Shown here: positions 7,517 to 15,097 of the stretch, one piece after another | How positions within the stretch are numbered: position 1 is the stretch's first letter | How the letters are laid out: each line of letters starts with the position of its first letter | DNA from: Flavobacterium zhairuonense | GTDB taxonomy: Bacteria > Bacteroidota > Bacteroidia > Flavobacteriales > Flavobacteriaceae | Direction: 5' to 3' | Assembly: GCF_004352915.1 (NCBI RefSeq) | Contig: NZ_SJSY01000067.1 | Span: 124,001-188,000, forward strand | Length of the DNA stretch: 64,000 nucleotides | The notes under the pieces: model-generated | Seen by the model: the letters and a program-made list of their open reading frames with translations, nothing else | Database searches by the model: none | Told to the model about the DNA's origin: nothing | Translations under genes and position numbers: made by a program

Positions 7517-8143
7517 ATGAAAAAAATTATTTTATCTGCATTTGCAGTTATGGCATTTGGATTTGCGAATGCACAAGATGTTAAATTTGGAGTAAAAGGA
7601 GGTTTTAATCTTTCTAACTTTTCTGGTGATACTGAAGGCGTAGATTTGAAATCTAAAGCAGGATTCCATGTAGGGGGGGTTGCAGAAATTAAGTTATCAG
7701 ATAAATTCGCAATCCAACCAGAGCTTTTGTATTCGACTCAAGGTCCAAAGGCAGTAAATCAAGTGGGAGAAGATGAAAACGGGATAACTTATACAGGTGA
7801 TGTCTGCTTTAATTTATCTTATATAAATGTTCCGGTAATGTTTAAATATTATGTTGCGGAAAAGTTTAATATCGAAGCAGGTCCGCAAATCGGTTTTTTA
7901 ACTTCGGCTAAAATGAAAACAACAATTGATGGTTTTAATGGTTCAAATGAAATGGATGTTAAGGATATTTTTGAGTCGATTGATTTTGGCTTAAACTTAG
8001 GTGCAGGGTATGATTTTACTGATCATTTTTCTGCAGGTGTAAGATATAATTTAGGATTGGCAAACATTGCAAAAACAGAAGATGGTGATGATTCAAAACT
8101 TCACAACGGTGTTTTTTCATTATCTGTTGGATATAAATTCTAA
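7517..8143 (+). CDS. PorT-like outer-membrane beta-barrel protein
   Basis: This 208-residue protein has the signal peptide MKKIILSAFAVMAFGFANAQ followed by DVKFGVKGGFNL, the same as the 6868 gene apart from two substitutions. It carries the same strand motifs (GVAEIKLSDKFAIQPELLY, VPVMFKYYV, EAGPQIGFLTSAK, GVRYNLGLANIA, SLSVGYKF). It is longer than its neighbours because of insertions in two predicted loops. No promoter is visible in the 34 bases after the preceding terminator, so it may depend on read-through. It is the last member of the array. Confidence 0.86.
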   Translation: MKKIILSAFAVMAFGFANAQDVKFGVKGGFNLSNFSGDTEGVDLKSKAGFHVGGVAEIKLSDKFAIQPELLYSTQGPKAVNQVGEDENGITYTGDVCFNLSYINVPVMFKYYVAEKFNIEAGPQIGFLTSAKMKTTIDGFNGSNEMDVKDIFESIDFGLNLGAGYDFTDHFSAGVRYNLGLANIAKTEDGDDSKLHNGVFSLSVGYKF

Positions 8144-8164
8144 TTTTAGAAAATCTCATATTTT

Positions 8165-8200
8165 AAAACCTTCCTAAATTTTAGGAAGGTTTTTTTATTT
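8165..8200 (+). terminator. Intrinsic terminator closing the beta-barrel array
   Basis: AAAACCTTCCTA (8165-8176) pairs with TAGGAAGGTTTT (8182-8193) and is followed by more T. It sits between the last barrel gene and xerD. Confidence 0.88.
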
Positions 8201-8224
8201 CTAAAAAGTATTTACTTTGTAATT

Positions 8225-9121
8225 ATGAATTGGAACCGATATATAAAAGATTATCAATCGTATTTGCGAATTGAAAGAGGCTTGTCTAAAAATACAATAG
8301 AAAACTATGGCTTTGATATAGAGCGATTATGCCTTTTTTTAGAGCAAAATAAAATTGAGGTTTCGCCGGTGAAAATTTCAGATGAAACTTTGCAACAGTT
8401 TATTTATTCGGTAGCAAAAGAAGTTAATCCGCGTTCACAGGCCAGAATAATTTCGGGGTTGAAAAGCTTTTTTAATTATTTGATTTTCGAAGATTATAGG
8501 AATGATAATCCTCTGGAATTAATAGAAGGTCCAAAAACAGGAAGAAAATTGCCAGATACTTTATCGGTTGAAGAAATTGATGCCTTAATTGCTGCAATTG
8601 ATTTGAGTTCCAATGAAGGAGAACGAAATAGAGCAATTTTAGAAACTTTATACGGGTGTGGTCTTCGAGTTTCAGAATTGGTTACGCTTAAAATATCGGA
8701 TCTCTATTTTGATGAAGGTTTTATAAAAATTACTGGAAAAGGAAATAAAGAACGCTTTGTCCCGATTGGGAAACTGACTAAAAAATATATTGAGATTTAT
8801 AAAGATGAAGTGCGTCCTGATTTGAATATTAAAAAAGGTCATGAGGATACACTATTTTTAAACCGAAGAGGAAATCAGCTTACACGTGCGATGATTTTTA
8901 CAATCATAAAGGACTTGGCAGTAAAAGTTGGTTTGCATAAAAATATCAGTCCGCATACATTGCGTCATTCTTTTGCAACGCATCTTTTAGAAAATGGTGC
9001 CGACTTAAGATCTATTCAATTAATGTTGGGTCATGAATCGATTACCACAACCGAAATTTATGTGCATTTGGACCGAAGTTTCTTGAAAGAAGTAATGCAT
9101 ACTTTTCATCCCAGAAAGTGA
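8225..9121 (+). CDS. xerD: Site-specific tyrosine recombinase XerD
   Basis: This 298-residue tyrosine recombinase should act with XerC, or alone, at dif near the replication terminus to resolve chromosome dimers. The N-terminal SAM-like core-binding domain spans about 1-95. The catalytic residues are all present: R148 (GCGLRVSEL), K172 (GKGNKERFVP), H244 and R247 (HTLRHSFATHLL), H270 (LGHESI) and nucleophile Y279 (TEIYVHL). The typical XerD tail HPRK ends the protein. Length and intact motifs point to the housekeeping XerD and not to an integrase. No dif-like site was recognised here. Confidence 0.93.
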   Translation: MNWNRYIKDYQSYLRIERGLSKNTIENYGFDIERLCLFLEQNKIEVSPVKISDETLQQFIYSVAKEVNPRSQARIISGLKSFFNYLIFEDYRNDNPLELIEGPKTGRKLPDTLSVEEIDALIAAIDLSSNEGERNRAILETLYGCGLRVSELVTLKISDLYFDEGFIKITGKGNKERFVPIGKLTKKYIEIYKDEVRPDLNIKKGHEDTLFLNRRGNQLTRAMIFTIIKDLAVKVGLHKNISPHTLRHSFATHLLENGADLRSIQLMLGHESITTTEIYVHLDRSFLKEVMHTFHPRK

Positions 9122-9263
9122 TTTTTTTGCTTTAAAGTTAATTTTTATTTCAAAAATTAATATATTGTATGATAATTTCTACTAAAAGCAAATAAAATCG
9201 ACGAACTGCACGTTTCTTGATTTGAGAGGCAAAAATAACTCGATTTTGCATAAATGTTATTAT

Positions 9264-10784
9264 ATGGTTTTTGATTTATATGGAAATGAAGATTGCCTGG
9301 AAGTAAATAATTTTTATAAAAAATTATTGGCTGAAATGCCCGATTTGCTTTTTCAATTTGTAATCGATAACAATAATAATTATTCTTTCCCGCTTGTCAG
9401 CAAATCAGCTGATGATATTTTCGAAATTTCTGCTAAAGAATTTACGAACGATATTAAATTTATAATCTACGATAGAATATTTCCGCAGGATCGAGATTTG
9501 TTTTTTCAGTCTTTAGTTAAAGCGCGAAAAGAAGTTAAACCTTGGGAAGTTGAATTTAGAGCAGTTTTACCAAAGAAAGGCCTTCGCTGGTTTAAAGTGG
9601 CTTCAAAAACTGAATTGTCTTCAGATGGAAAAGTGAGTTTCTTTGGACATGTTTCTGATATCACAGATTTAAAAGATAAAGAAGAAAGACTTCGTATTTC
9701 TGAAGAAAGATTTCAGTTTGCCTTAGACGCCTCTACGGCTGGAATTTGGGATTGGGATATGGTGACCAACCAAGTTTTTTATTCTTCGCTTTCTCTTAAA
9801 ATATTAGAATTGGAATCAACGGATATTTTTGATGATCCAGAACGTTGGGACAAAATTGTTCATCCAGATGATCTTCCGAAATATTACTCCGATATTCACG
9901 AGCATTTTGACAACAAGATTCCGTATTATGAAAATTACCATCGTGTAATGACATCAAGTGGTAATTATAAATGGATTCTTGATCGCGGAAAAGTTATAAA
10001 ACGTGATGAAAATGGTAAGCCATTGCGAGTAATTGGGACACATACCGATGTTTCTCAGCAAAAAGAAAAAGAGCTTGAGCTGTTAAAAACAATGAAATTA
10101 TACAGCGATCAAAATAGCCGATTATTGAATTTTTCGCATATCGTTTCGCATAATCTAAATACACAGGCAGGAAACATAAAATCGATCTTGGATTTTATTG
10201 ATGCTGATGTTGACAAGCAGACCGTAAGCGAAATGCTGGTGCATTTGAGAACGGTTTCAAATGATTTGAATGATACCATTTCGAATTTGACGCAAATAGT
10301 AAAAACCCAAAGCAACATCAATATTGCGGTTGTGCCGCTGAAATTGTGTGAATATATTGAAAAGACTATTGCAGCAATTAAAGGTTACGACAAACGCAAA
10401 AATGTGACGATTGTAAATAATGTTCCAAACTACTTGACCATTAATTTTAATCCGGCATATCTGGAAAGTGTTTTGTTGAATTTTACCACAAATGCAATCA
10501 AATATGCACATCCGGATCGTGATCCTCTGATTGTTTTTGATTTTGCAATTGAGCCAGAAGGACATAAGTCATTAAAAATAACAGATAACGGCCTAGGAAT
10601 CGATTTGGCGGTTCACGGGGATCTTTTATTCGGAATGTATAAAACGTTCCATAAGCATGAAGATGCACGCGGAATTGGCTTGTATATTACCCGAAATCAA
10701 ATCGAAGCAATGAAGGGAACTATTTGTGTTGAAAGTAAGGTAGGAGTTGGTACAAGTTTTAAAATTATATTTGGCGATTTGTAA
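9264..10784 (+). CDS. PAS-domain sensor histidine kinase
   Basis: This soluble sensor kinase of about 506 residues has no membrane segment. From the ATG at 9264 it carries an N-terminal PAS-like region, a PAC-type segment (FFGHVSDITDL), and a second PAS_3-type domain (ERFQFALDASTAGIWDWD to IGTHTDVSQ). The dimerisation helix has phosphoacceptor His in FSHIVSHNLN. The ATPase shows an N-box (NFTTNAIKYAH), G1 (DNGLGID), G2 (ARGIGLYIT) and a final GVGTSFKI. An in-frame TTG 42 bases upstream could extend it by 14 residues; I prefer the ATG. No response regulator is adjacent, so it is an orphan. Confidence 0.85.
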   Translation: MVFDLYGNEDCLEVNNFYKKLLAEMPDLLFQFVIDNNNNYSFPLVSKSADDIFEISAKEFTNDIKFIIYDRIFPQDRDLFFQSLVKARKEVKPWEVEFRAVLPKKGLRWFKVASKTELSSDGKVSFFGHVSDITDLKDKEERLRISEERFQFALDASTAGIWDWDMVTNQVFYSSLSLKILELESTDIFDDPERWDKIVHPDDLPKYYSDIHEHFDNKIPYYENYHRVMTSSGNYKWILDRGKVIKRDENGKPLRVIGTHTDVSQQKEKELELLKTMKLYSDQNSRLLNFSHIVSHNLNTQAGNIKSILDFIDADVDKQTVSEMLVHLRTVSNDLNDTISNLTQIVKTQSNINIAVVPLKLCEYIEKTIAAIKGYDKRKNVTIVNNVPNYLTINFNPAYLESVLLNFTTNAIKYAHPDRDPLIVFDFAIEPEGHKSLKITDNGLGIDLAVHGDLLFGMYKTFHKHEDARGIGLYITRNQIEAMKGTICVESKVGVGTSFKIIFGDL

Positions 10785-10809
10785 TTTCGTTTTTCGAATA
10801 AGATCATAA

Positions 10810-10848
10810 AAACAAAAACGGCTATCTGAAAAGATAGCCGTTTTTGTT
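10810..10848. terminator. Bidirectional intrinsic terminator
   Basis: AAACAAAAACGGCTATCT and its reverse complement form an 18-bp stem around GAAA (10810-10848 overall). The A/T runs on both sides let it terminate both the histidine kinase (plus) and rny (minus). Confidence 0.88.
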
Positions 10849-10863
10849 TATTTAAAAAGAGAA

Positions 10864-12423
10864 TTACTTCGCAATGTTCACCGCTCTTGTTTCTCTAATT
10901 ACAGTTACTTTCACCTGACCTGGATAAGTCATTTCGGTTTGTATTTTCTGTGAAATCTCAAATGATAAGTTTGCAGCATTATCATCAGAAACTTTTTCGC
11001 TTTCTACAATTACACGAAGTTCTCTACCAGCTTGAATTGCATAAGCATTTTTCACGCCGCTGAATCCATAAGCAACATCTTCAAGATCTTTCAAACGCTG
11101 AATATATGAATCAAGAACTTGACGTCTTGCTCCCGGACGAGCTCCAGAAATCGCATCACAAACCTGAATAATTGGTGATAATAGTGATTTCATTTCAATC
11201 TCATCGTGGTGTGCTCCAATTGCGTTGCAAACTTCTTCTTTCTCACCATATTTTTCAGCCCATTGCATACCTAAAAGTGCGTGCGGCAAATCACTTTCTG
11301 TATCTGGCACTTTTCCAATATCATGTAGTAAACCAGCTCTTTTTGCTAATTTAACATTTAAGCCTAATTCGGCTGCCATGATACCACAAAGTTTAGAAAC
11401 TTCTCTAGAGTGTTGTAACAAGTTTTGTCCATAAGAAGAACGGTATTTCATTCTACCCACAACTTTAATTAATTCAGGGTGTAATCCGTGAATTCCTAAA
11501 TCTATTACAGTACGTTTTCCAACTTCAATAATTTCGTCATCGATTTGTTTTGCTGTTTTTGCAACAACTTCTTCAATTCTTGCTGGGTGAATACGTCCAT
11601 CAGTTACAAGTTTATGTAATGACAAACGAGCAATTTCTCTTCTAACTGGATCAAAACAAGAAAGGATAATAGCCTCTGGAGTATCATCAACAATAATTTC
11701 TACGCCTGTAGCCGATTCTAAAGCTCTGATGTTTCGTCCTTCACGTCCAATAATTCTACCTTTTACATCGTCAGACTCTATGTTGAATACAGAAACACAG
11801 TTTTCAACTGCTTCTTCAGTCCCAACTCTTTGAATCGTATTAATGATGATTTTTTTAGCTTCCTGTTGTGCAGTAAGTTTGGCCTCTTCAATAGTGTCTT
11901 GAATGTGCGACATTGCTTTACTTTTAGCTTCAGCTTTTAAGCCTTCAACCAATTGCTCTTTTGCTTCTTCTGCAGAAAGTCCTGAGATTACTTCAAGTTG
12001 CTGTAATTGACTTTTGTGAAGTTTGTCAACTTCAGCTTGTTTTTTGTCCAAAAGCTCAATTTTGTTGCTGTATTCTTGAGTTTTAGCTTCAAAATCATCA
12101 TTCACTTTTTTAGCTTTCGAAAGTTCATTCGAAACCTGAGATTCTTTATCGCGTACGCGTTTCTCTACTTCAGCAACTTTTTTATCGCGTGCTAAAATAA
12201 CTTGTTCGTGTTCCGATTTTAATTCGATAAAACGCTCTTTTGCTTGAAGAATTTTATCTTTTTTAATATTTTCAGCTTCTAAATTAGCATCTTTCAAAAT
12301 GGAAGCGGCTTCTTTTTTAGCGTTTTTGATTAGATTAGAAATATTGCTTTTCTCGATGATTTTAGCAATTGCAAAACCAGCTGCAATTCCTACAATACCA
12401 ATAATGATCGTTATGATGCTCAT
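10864..12423 (-). CDS. rny: Ribonuclease Y
   Basis: RNase Y is a membrane-anchored endoribonuclease that starts mRNA decay. The 519-residue protein has one N-terminal membrane helix (about 3-22), then a long charged coiled coil (about 30-190). A KH domain follows ([19 protein letters not shown]), then an HD phosphohydrolase domain with the metal-binding [12 protein letters not shown] and a later GAHHDE motif. Length and domain order match the family. It lies downstream of zapA and a candidate 6S RNA, all on the minus strand. Confidence 0.95.
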   Translation of the reverse strand: MSIITIIIGIVGIAAGFAIAKIIEKSNISNLIKNAKKEAASILKDANLEAENIKKDKILQAKERFIELKSEHEQVILARDKKVAEVEKRVRDKESQVSNELSKAKKVNDDFEAKTQEYSNKIELLDKKQAEVDKLHKSQLQQLEVISGLSAEEAKEQLVEGLKAEAKSKAMSHIQDTIEEAKLTAQQEAKKIIINTIQRVGTEEAVENCVSVFNIESDDVKGRIIGREGRNIRALESATGVEIIVDDTPEAIILSCFDPVRREIARLSLHKLVTDGRIHPARIEEVVAKTAKQIDDEIIEVGKRTVIDLGIHGLHPELIKVVGRMKYRSSYGQNLLQHSREVSKLCGIMAAELGLNVKLAKRAGLLHDIGKVPDTESDLPHALLGMQWAEKYGEKEEVCNAIGAHHDEIEMKSLLSPIIQVCDAISGARPGARRQVLDSYIQRLKDLEDVAYGFSGVKNAYAIQAGRELRVIVESEKVSDDNAANLSFEISQKIQTEMTYPGQVKVTVIRETRAVNIAK

Positions 12424-12450
12424 GTTTGTTAGGGTTTATATATAAAAAAA

Positions 12451-12606
12451 GCCTACATTAATTGCTTGTATAAACTCGTAAAGACAAGTTTTGAGCTAAC
12501 TCACTGTTCAAGTTTCCCAGCCAAAAGGAGGGCATACTATAGTAGCGACGATTTGCTCATTCTAAATTGTTAGTGTTGAGTTTACCAATTGTGAACTAAT
12601 GTAGGC
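12451..12606 (-). ncRNA. ssrS: Candidate 6S RNA (6S-Flavo type)
   Basis: This non-coding 156-base segment between zapA and rny closes with a perfect terminal stem, GCCTACATTA (12451-12460) against TAATGTAGGC (12597-12606). Inside, the minus-strand sequence continues as a rod: AATTG with CAATT, AAACTC with GAGTTT, ACAA with TTGT, and TGAGC with GCTCA. These enclose a large central bubble. That architecture, the length and the zapA neighbourhood fit 6S RNA, which mimics an open promoter and binds RNA polymerase. Strand is inferred from the neighbours, because the rod is nearly symmetric. I could not run a covariance model. Confidence 0.6.
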
Positions 12607-12632
12607 AGTATCTTAGTTTCTGTAAAGAACGT

Positions 12633-12926
12633 TTATTTTTCGAGATATTGATCTAATAGCGAATTTAATTTTTTAATTCTTTCGATGGTTTCTTCTCCAT
12701 CGATTGCGTTATCAATTTGTTTTTGTTCAACTTGTGATGCAAATTGTAATGCACACATAGCTAATACATCTTGTTTGTCACGAACTGCGTAATTTTCTTC
12801 GAATTGCTTAATCATTGTATCAATTTTTTTAGAAGCACTTCTAAGTCCTTCTTCTTGAGCAGGTTCAACCGTTAAAGGGTAAACACGATCTGCAATTGAT
12901 ATTTTGATTCTAAGCTTTCCGTCCAT
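12633..12926 (-). CDS. zapA: Cell division protein ZapA
   Basis: This 97-residue ZapA-family protein should bind and bundle FtsZ filaments at the division ring. The N-terminal half has the family pattern LRIKISIADRVYPLTVEP, then EEGLRSASKKIDTMIKQF. The middle helix includes the DVLAMCALQFA segment, and the C-terminal half is a coiled coil used for tetramerisation. It follows an uncharacterised coiled-coil gene by 7 bases, so the two probably share a transcript. The candidate 6S RNA lies just downstream. Confidence 0.88.
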   Translation of the reverse strand: MDGKLRIKISIADRVYPLTVEPAQEEGLRSASKKIDTMIKQFEENYAVRDKQDVLAMCALQFASQVEQKQIDNAIDGEETIERIKKLNSLLDQYLEK

Positions 12927-12933
12927 GTTTTTA

Positions 12934-13224
12934 CTAATCTGATAGTTGCGCTATACAGTAATCAATTTCGCGAATTAATGAATTTATTTTAAGCTTTGTC
13001 TCTCTCTTGTTATTGTCGCTGCCGAGCAACGAATTGGCTATTTTAAGTGTCTCATATTGCTTTTTCAAAGCTTCAATTTCTTCAGATTGCTTCTGGATAA
13101 TTTGCACAGCTTTGGCTAGTTCTAATTGTAATTCCTGATTGTTTTTCTCCAAACCTTTTGACTTTTCAAAAAGCTTCTCGACTTTATATTCAAGAGTATC
13201 AATTATTTCGGCAATTACACTCAT
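12934..13224 (-). CDS. Small coiled-coil protein upstream of zapA
   Basis: This 96-residue protein is predicted to be almost entirely alpha-helical coiled coil from about 5 to 70 (heptads through KLFEKSKGLEKNNQELQLEL and EIEALKKQYETLKIANSLL), with a short helical tail. I do not recognise a named domain. Its size, coiled-coil nature and position 7 bases before zapA resemble a ZapB-like division partner, but that is inference from context only. It is probably cotranscribed with zapA. Confidence 0.75.
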   Translation of the reverse strand: MSVIAEIIDTLEYKVEKLFEKSKGLEKNNQELQLELAKAVQIIQKQSEEIEALKKQYETLKIANSLLGSDNNKRETKLKINSLIREIDYCIAQLSD

Positions 13225-13394
13225 TATAAATCCTATTCATTACTTAATCATACAAAGTTAGTATTCCTTTTTATTAATGCAATTTTTTATCGATTTTTTT
13301 GTAGTTAAAATAACCAAATAGATGAAATTCAGTCAATTGTATTTTTGTAGCTAAATACTCGGTTTTGGCTTCATATTTTTTTATCTTAGCAAAA

Positions 13395-15086
13395 ATGTTG
13401 TTTATGAAATTTACCTTATTCACCTTATTATTTAGTCATTTTATTTTTGCTCAAAGCCAGTATCCTAAAGATTATTTTCGCGCTCCACTTGATATTCCAA
13501 TGCAACTTTCTGGAAATTTTGGAGAGCTTAGGCCGAATCATTTTCACGCGGGTTTTGATTTAAAAACAAATCAAAGAGAAGGCTTGAATGTATATGCTGT
13601 GGCTGATGGATATATTTCAAGAATCAAGATTTCGACTTTTGGCAATGGAAAATGCATTTATATTACGCATCCAAACGGGTACACTTCTGTCTATGGGCAT
13701 TTGCAAACTGCAGTTGGCGCTGTTCAGGATTATATTCAAAAAACGCACTATAAAGAAAAAGCTTTTGAAATCGAAATGTTCCCGAAACCGGATGAATTGC
13801 CTGTAGCAAAAGGCCAATTGATCGCGCTATCTGGAAATACAGGGTCGTCAGAAGGCCCGCATTTGCATTTTGAAATTCGTGATACAAAGTCAGAATTTGT
13901 GATTAATCCAATGTTTTTTGGATTTGACCAAAACATAAAAGATAGCAAAAAGCCAACTTTGTCCAGTTTGTATGTTTATCCGTTGTATAATGCTGTTGTC
14001 AATCAGTCAAAACAGCCTGTAATGCTTAATTTGGCTTTGCAAAAAGATGGAACTTACCTTGCAGGTAAGGTCAAGACCAACGGGAAAATTGGTTTCGGAA
14101 TTAATGCTATCGATACCGATGATGTTTCTTTTAATAAAAATGGCGTTTTTAATGTCTCGACTTTTTTAAACGGAAATCAGAATTATAATTATCAGTTTAA
14201 TACGTATTCATTTGATGAAATGAGATTTGTCAACGCCTTTATTGATTATCCAAGATATAAAAAGACAAGTCAGCGTATTCAGAAGCTTTTTATGAAAACG
14301 CCTTATGCGTTAAGCATTATTAAAACTGATTCTGTTAGAGGAATAATTTCGGCGCAGCCAAATTTAGCTTCGACCTACAGAATTGAAGTTTCAGATTATA
14401 ACGGCAATATGAATTCGATCACTGTTCCTGTTGAATACGATACAGTAACACCGCTTATTCCAGCAGAGCCAATTACGTCAAAATATTTTGTGAGATATAA
14501 TAAAGACGCCAATTTTGAAAAAGATAATATGTCTGTGTTTTTTCCAGCAGGGACTTTTTATGAAGATTTCAATTTGAATTTTGATGTGAAAAACAACAAA
14601 ATATATATTCATGATGATGTTGTTCCAGTGCATTCAAATTTTACGATTACAATTAAAGATGATTCTTATGACGAAGCTTTGAGAGATAAGCTTTTTATAG
14701 GAAGAAGCGGAAGTTATAATGCAACTTCCCGAAAAGGAGATGTTTTCACAGCCAAATCAAAAACTTTAGGTCAATTTGGGTTGGTTTTGGACACTATTGC
14801 ACCTAAAATTTCAATTGCAAAACCAATTCAAGGCAAATGGATTAGCGATGTGAAGAAAATACAACTTACAATAAGTGATGCAGGATCAGGAATTAAATCT
14901 TATAATGGTTACTTGAACGGAAATTGGATTTTGTTTGAATATGATAATAAAACTAGAAAAATTACACATACTTTTGAGGATGCATTATTGCTTGAAGGTG
15001 AAAATAATCTAAAAATCGAAGTGGCTGATAATGTTGGAAATATCGGTTTCTTTGAAACTAATTTTTTTAGAAGTCAACAAAAATAA
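13395..15086 (+). CDS. Secreted M23-family peptidoglycan peptidase
   Basis: This exported protein of about 563 residues has a signal peptide (MKFTLFTLLFSHFIFAQ). An M23/LytM zinc-peptidase domain lies in the first 200 residues. The metal and catalytic motifs are visible: HFHAGFDLK (first ligands), YGHL, and GPHLHFEIR. The remaining 370 residues are beta-rich, ending in an Ig-like stretch (ISDAGSGIKSYNGYLNG), and may bind wall or membrane partners. ATG 13395 or ATG 13404 gives the signal peptide directly; an in-frame TTG at 13365 is less likely. The TonB receptor follows after 11 bases. Confidence 0.87.
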   Translation: MLFMKFTLFTLLFSHFIFAQSQYPKDYFRAPLDIPMQLSGNFGELRPNHFHAGFDLKTNQREGLNVYAVADGYISRIKISTFGNGKCIYITHPNGYTSVYGHLQTAVGAVQDYIQKTHYKEKAFEIEMFPKPDELPVAKGQLIALSGNTGSSEGPHLHFEIRDTKSEFVINPMFFGFDQNIKDSKKPTLSSLYVYPLYNAVVNQSKQPVMLNLALQKDGTYLAGKVKTNGKIGFGINAIDTDDVSFNKNGVFNVSTFLNGNQNYNYQFNTYSFDEMRFVNAFIDYPRYKKTSQRIQKLFMKTPYALSIIKTDSVRGIISAQPNLASTYRIEVSDYNGNMNSITVPVEYDTVTPLIPAEPITSKYFVRYNKDANFEKDNMSVFFPAGTFYEDFNLNFDVKNNKIYIHDDVVPVHSNFTITIKDDSYDEALRDKLFIGRSGSYNATSRKGDVFTAKSKTLGQFGLVLDTIAPKISIAKPIQGKWISDVKKIQLTISDAGSGIKSYNGYLNGNWILFEYDNKTRKITHTFEDALLLEGENNLKIEVADNVGNIGFFETNFFRSQQK

Positions 15087-15097
15087 AATCTAAACGT

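Noticed and set aside
8225..9121. XerD-like gene as an integrase of a mobile element
   Set aside because: Length, the complete catalytic set and the HPRK tail fit housekeeping XerD. No attachment sites or cargo genes were seen around it.
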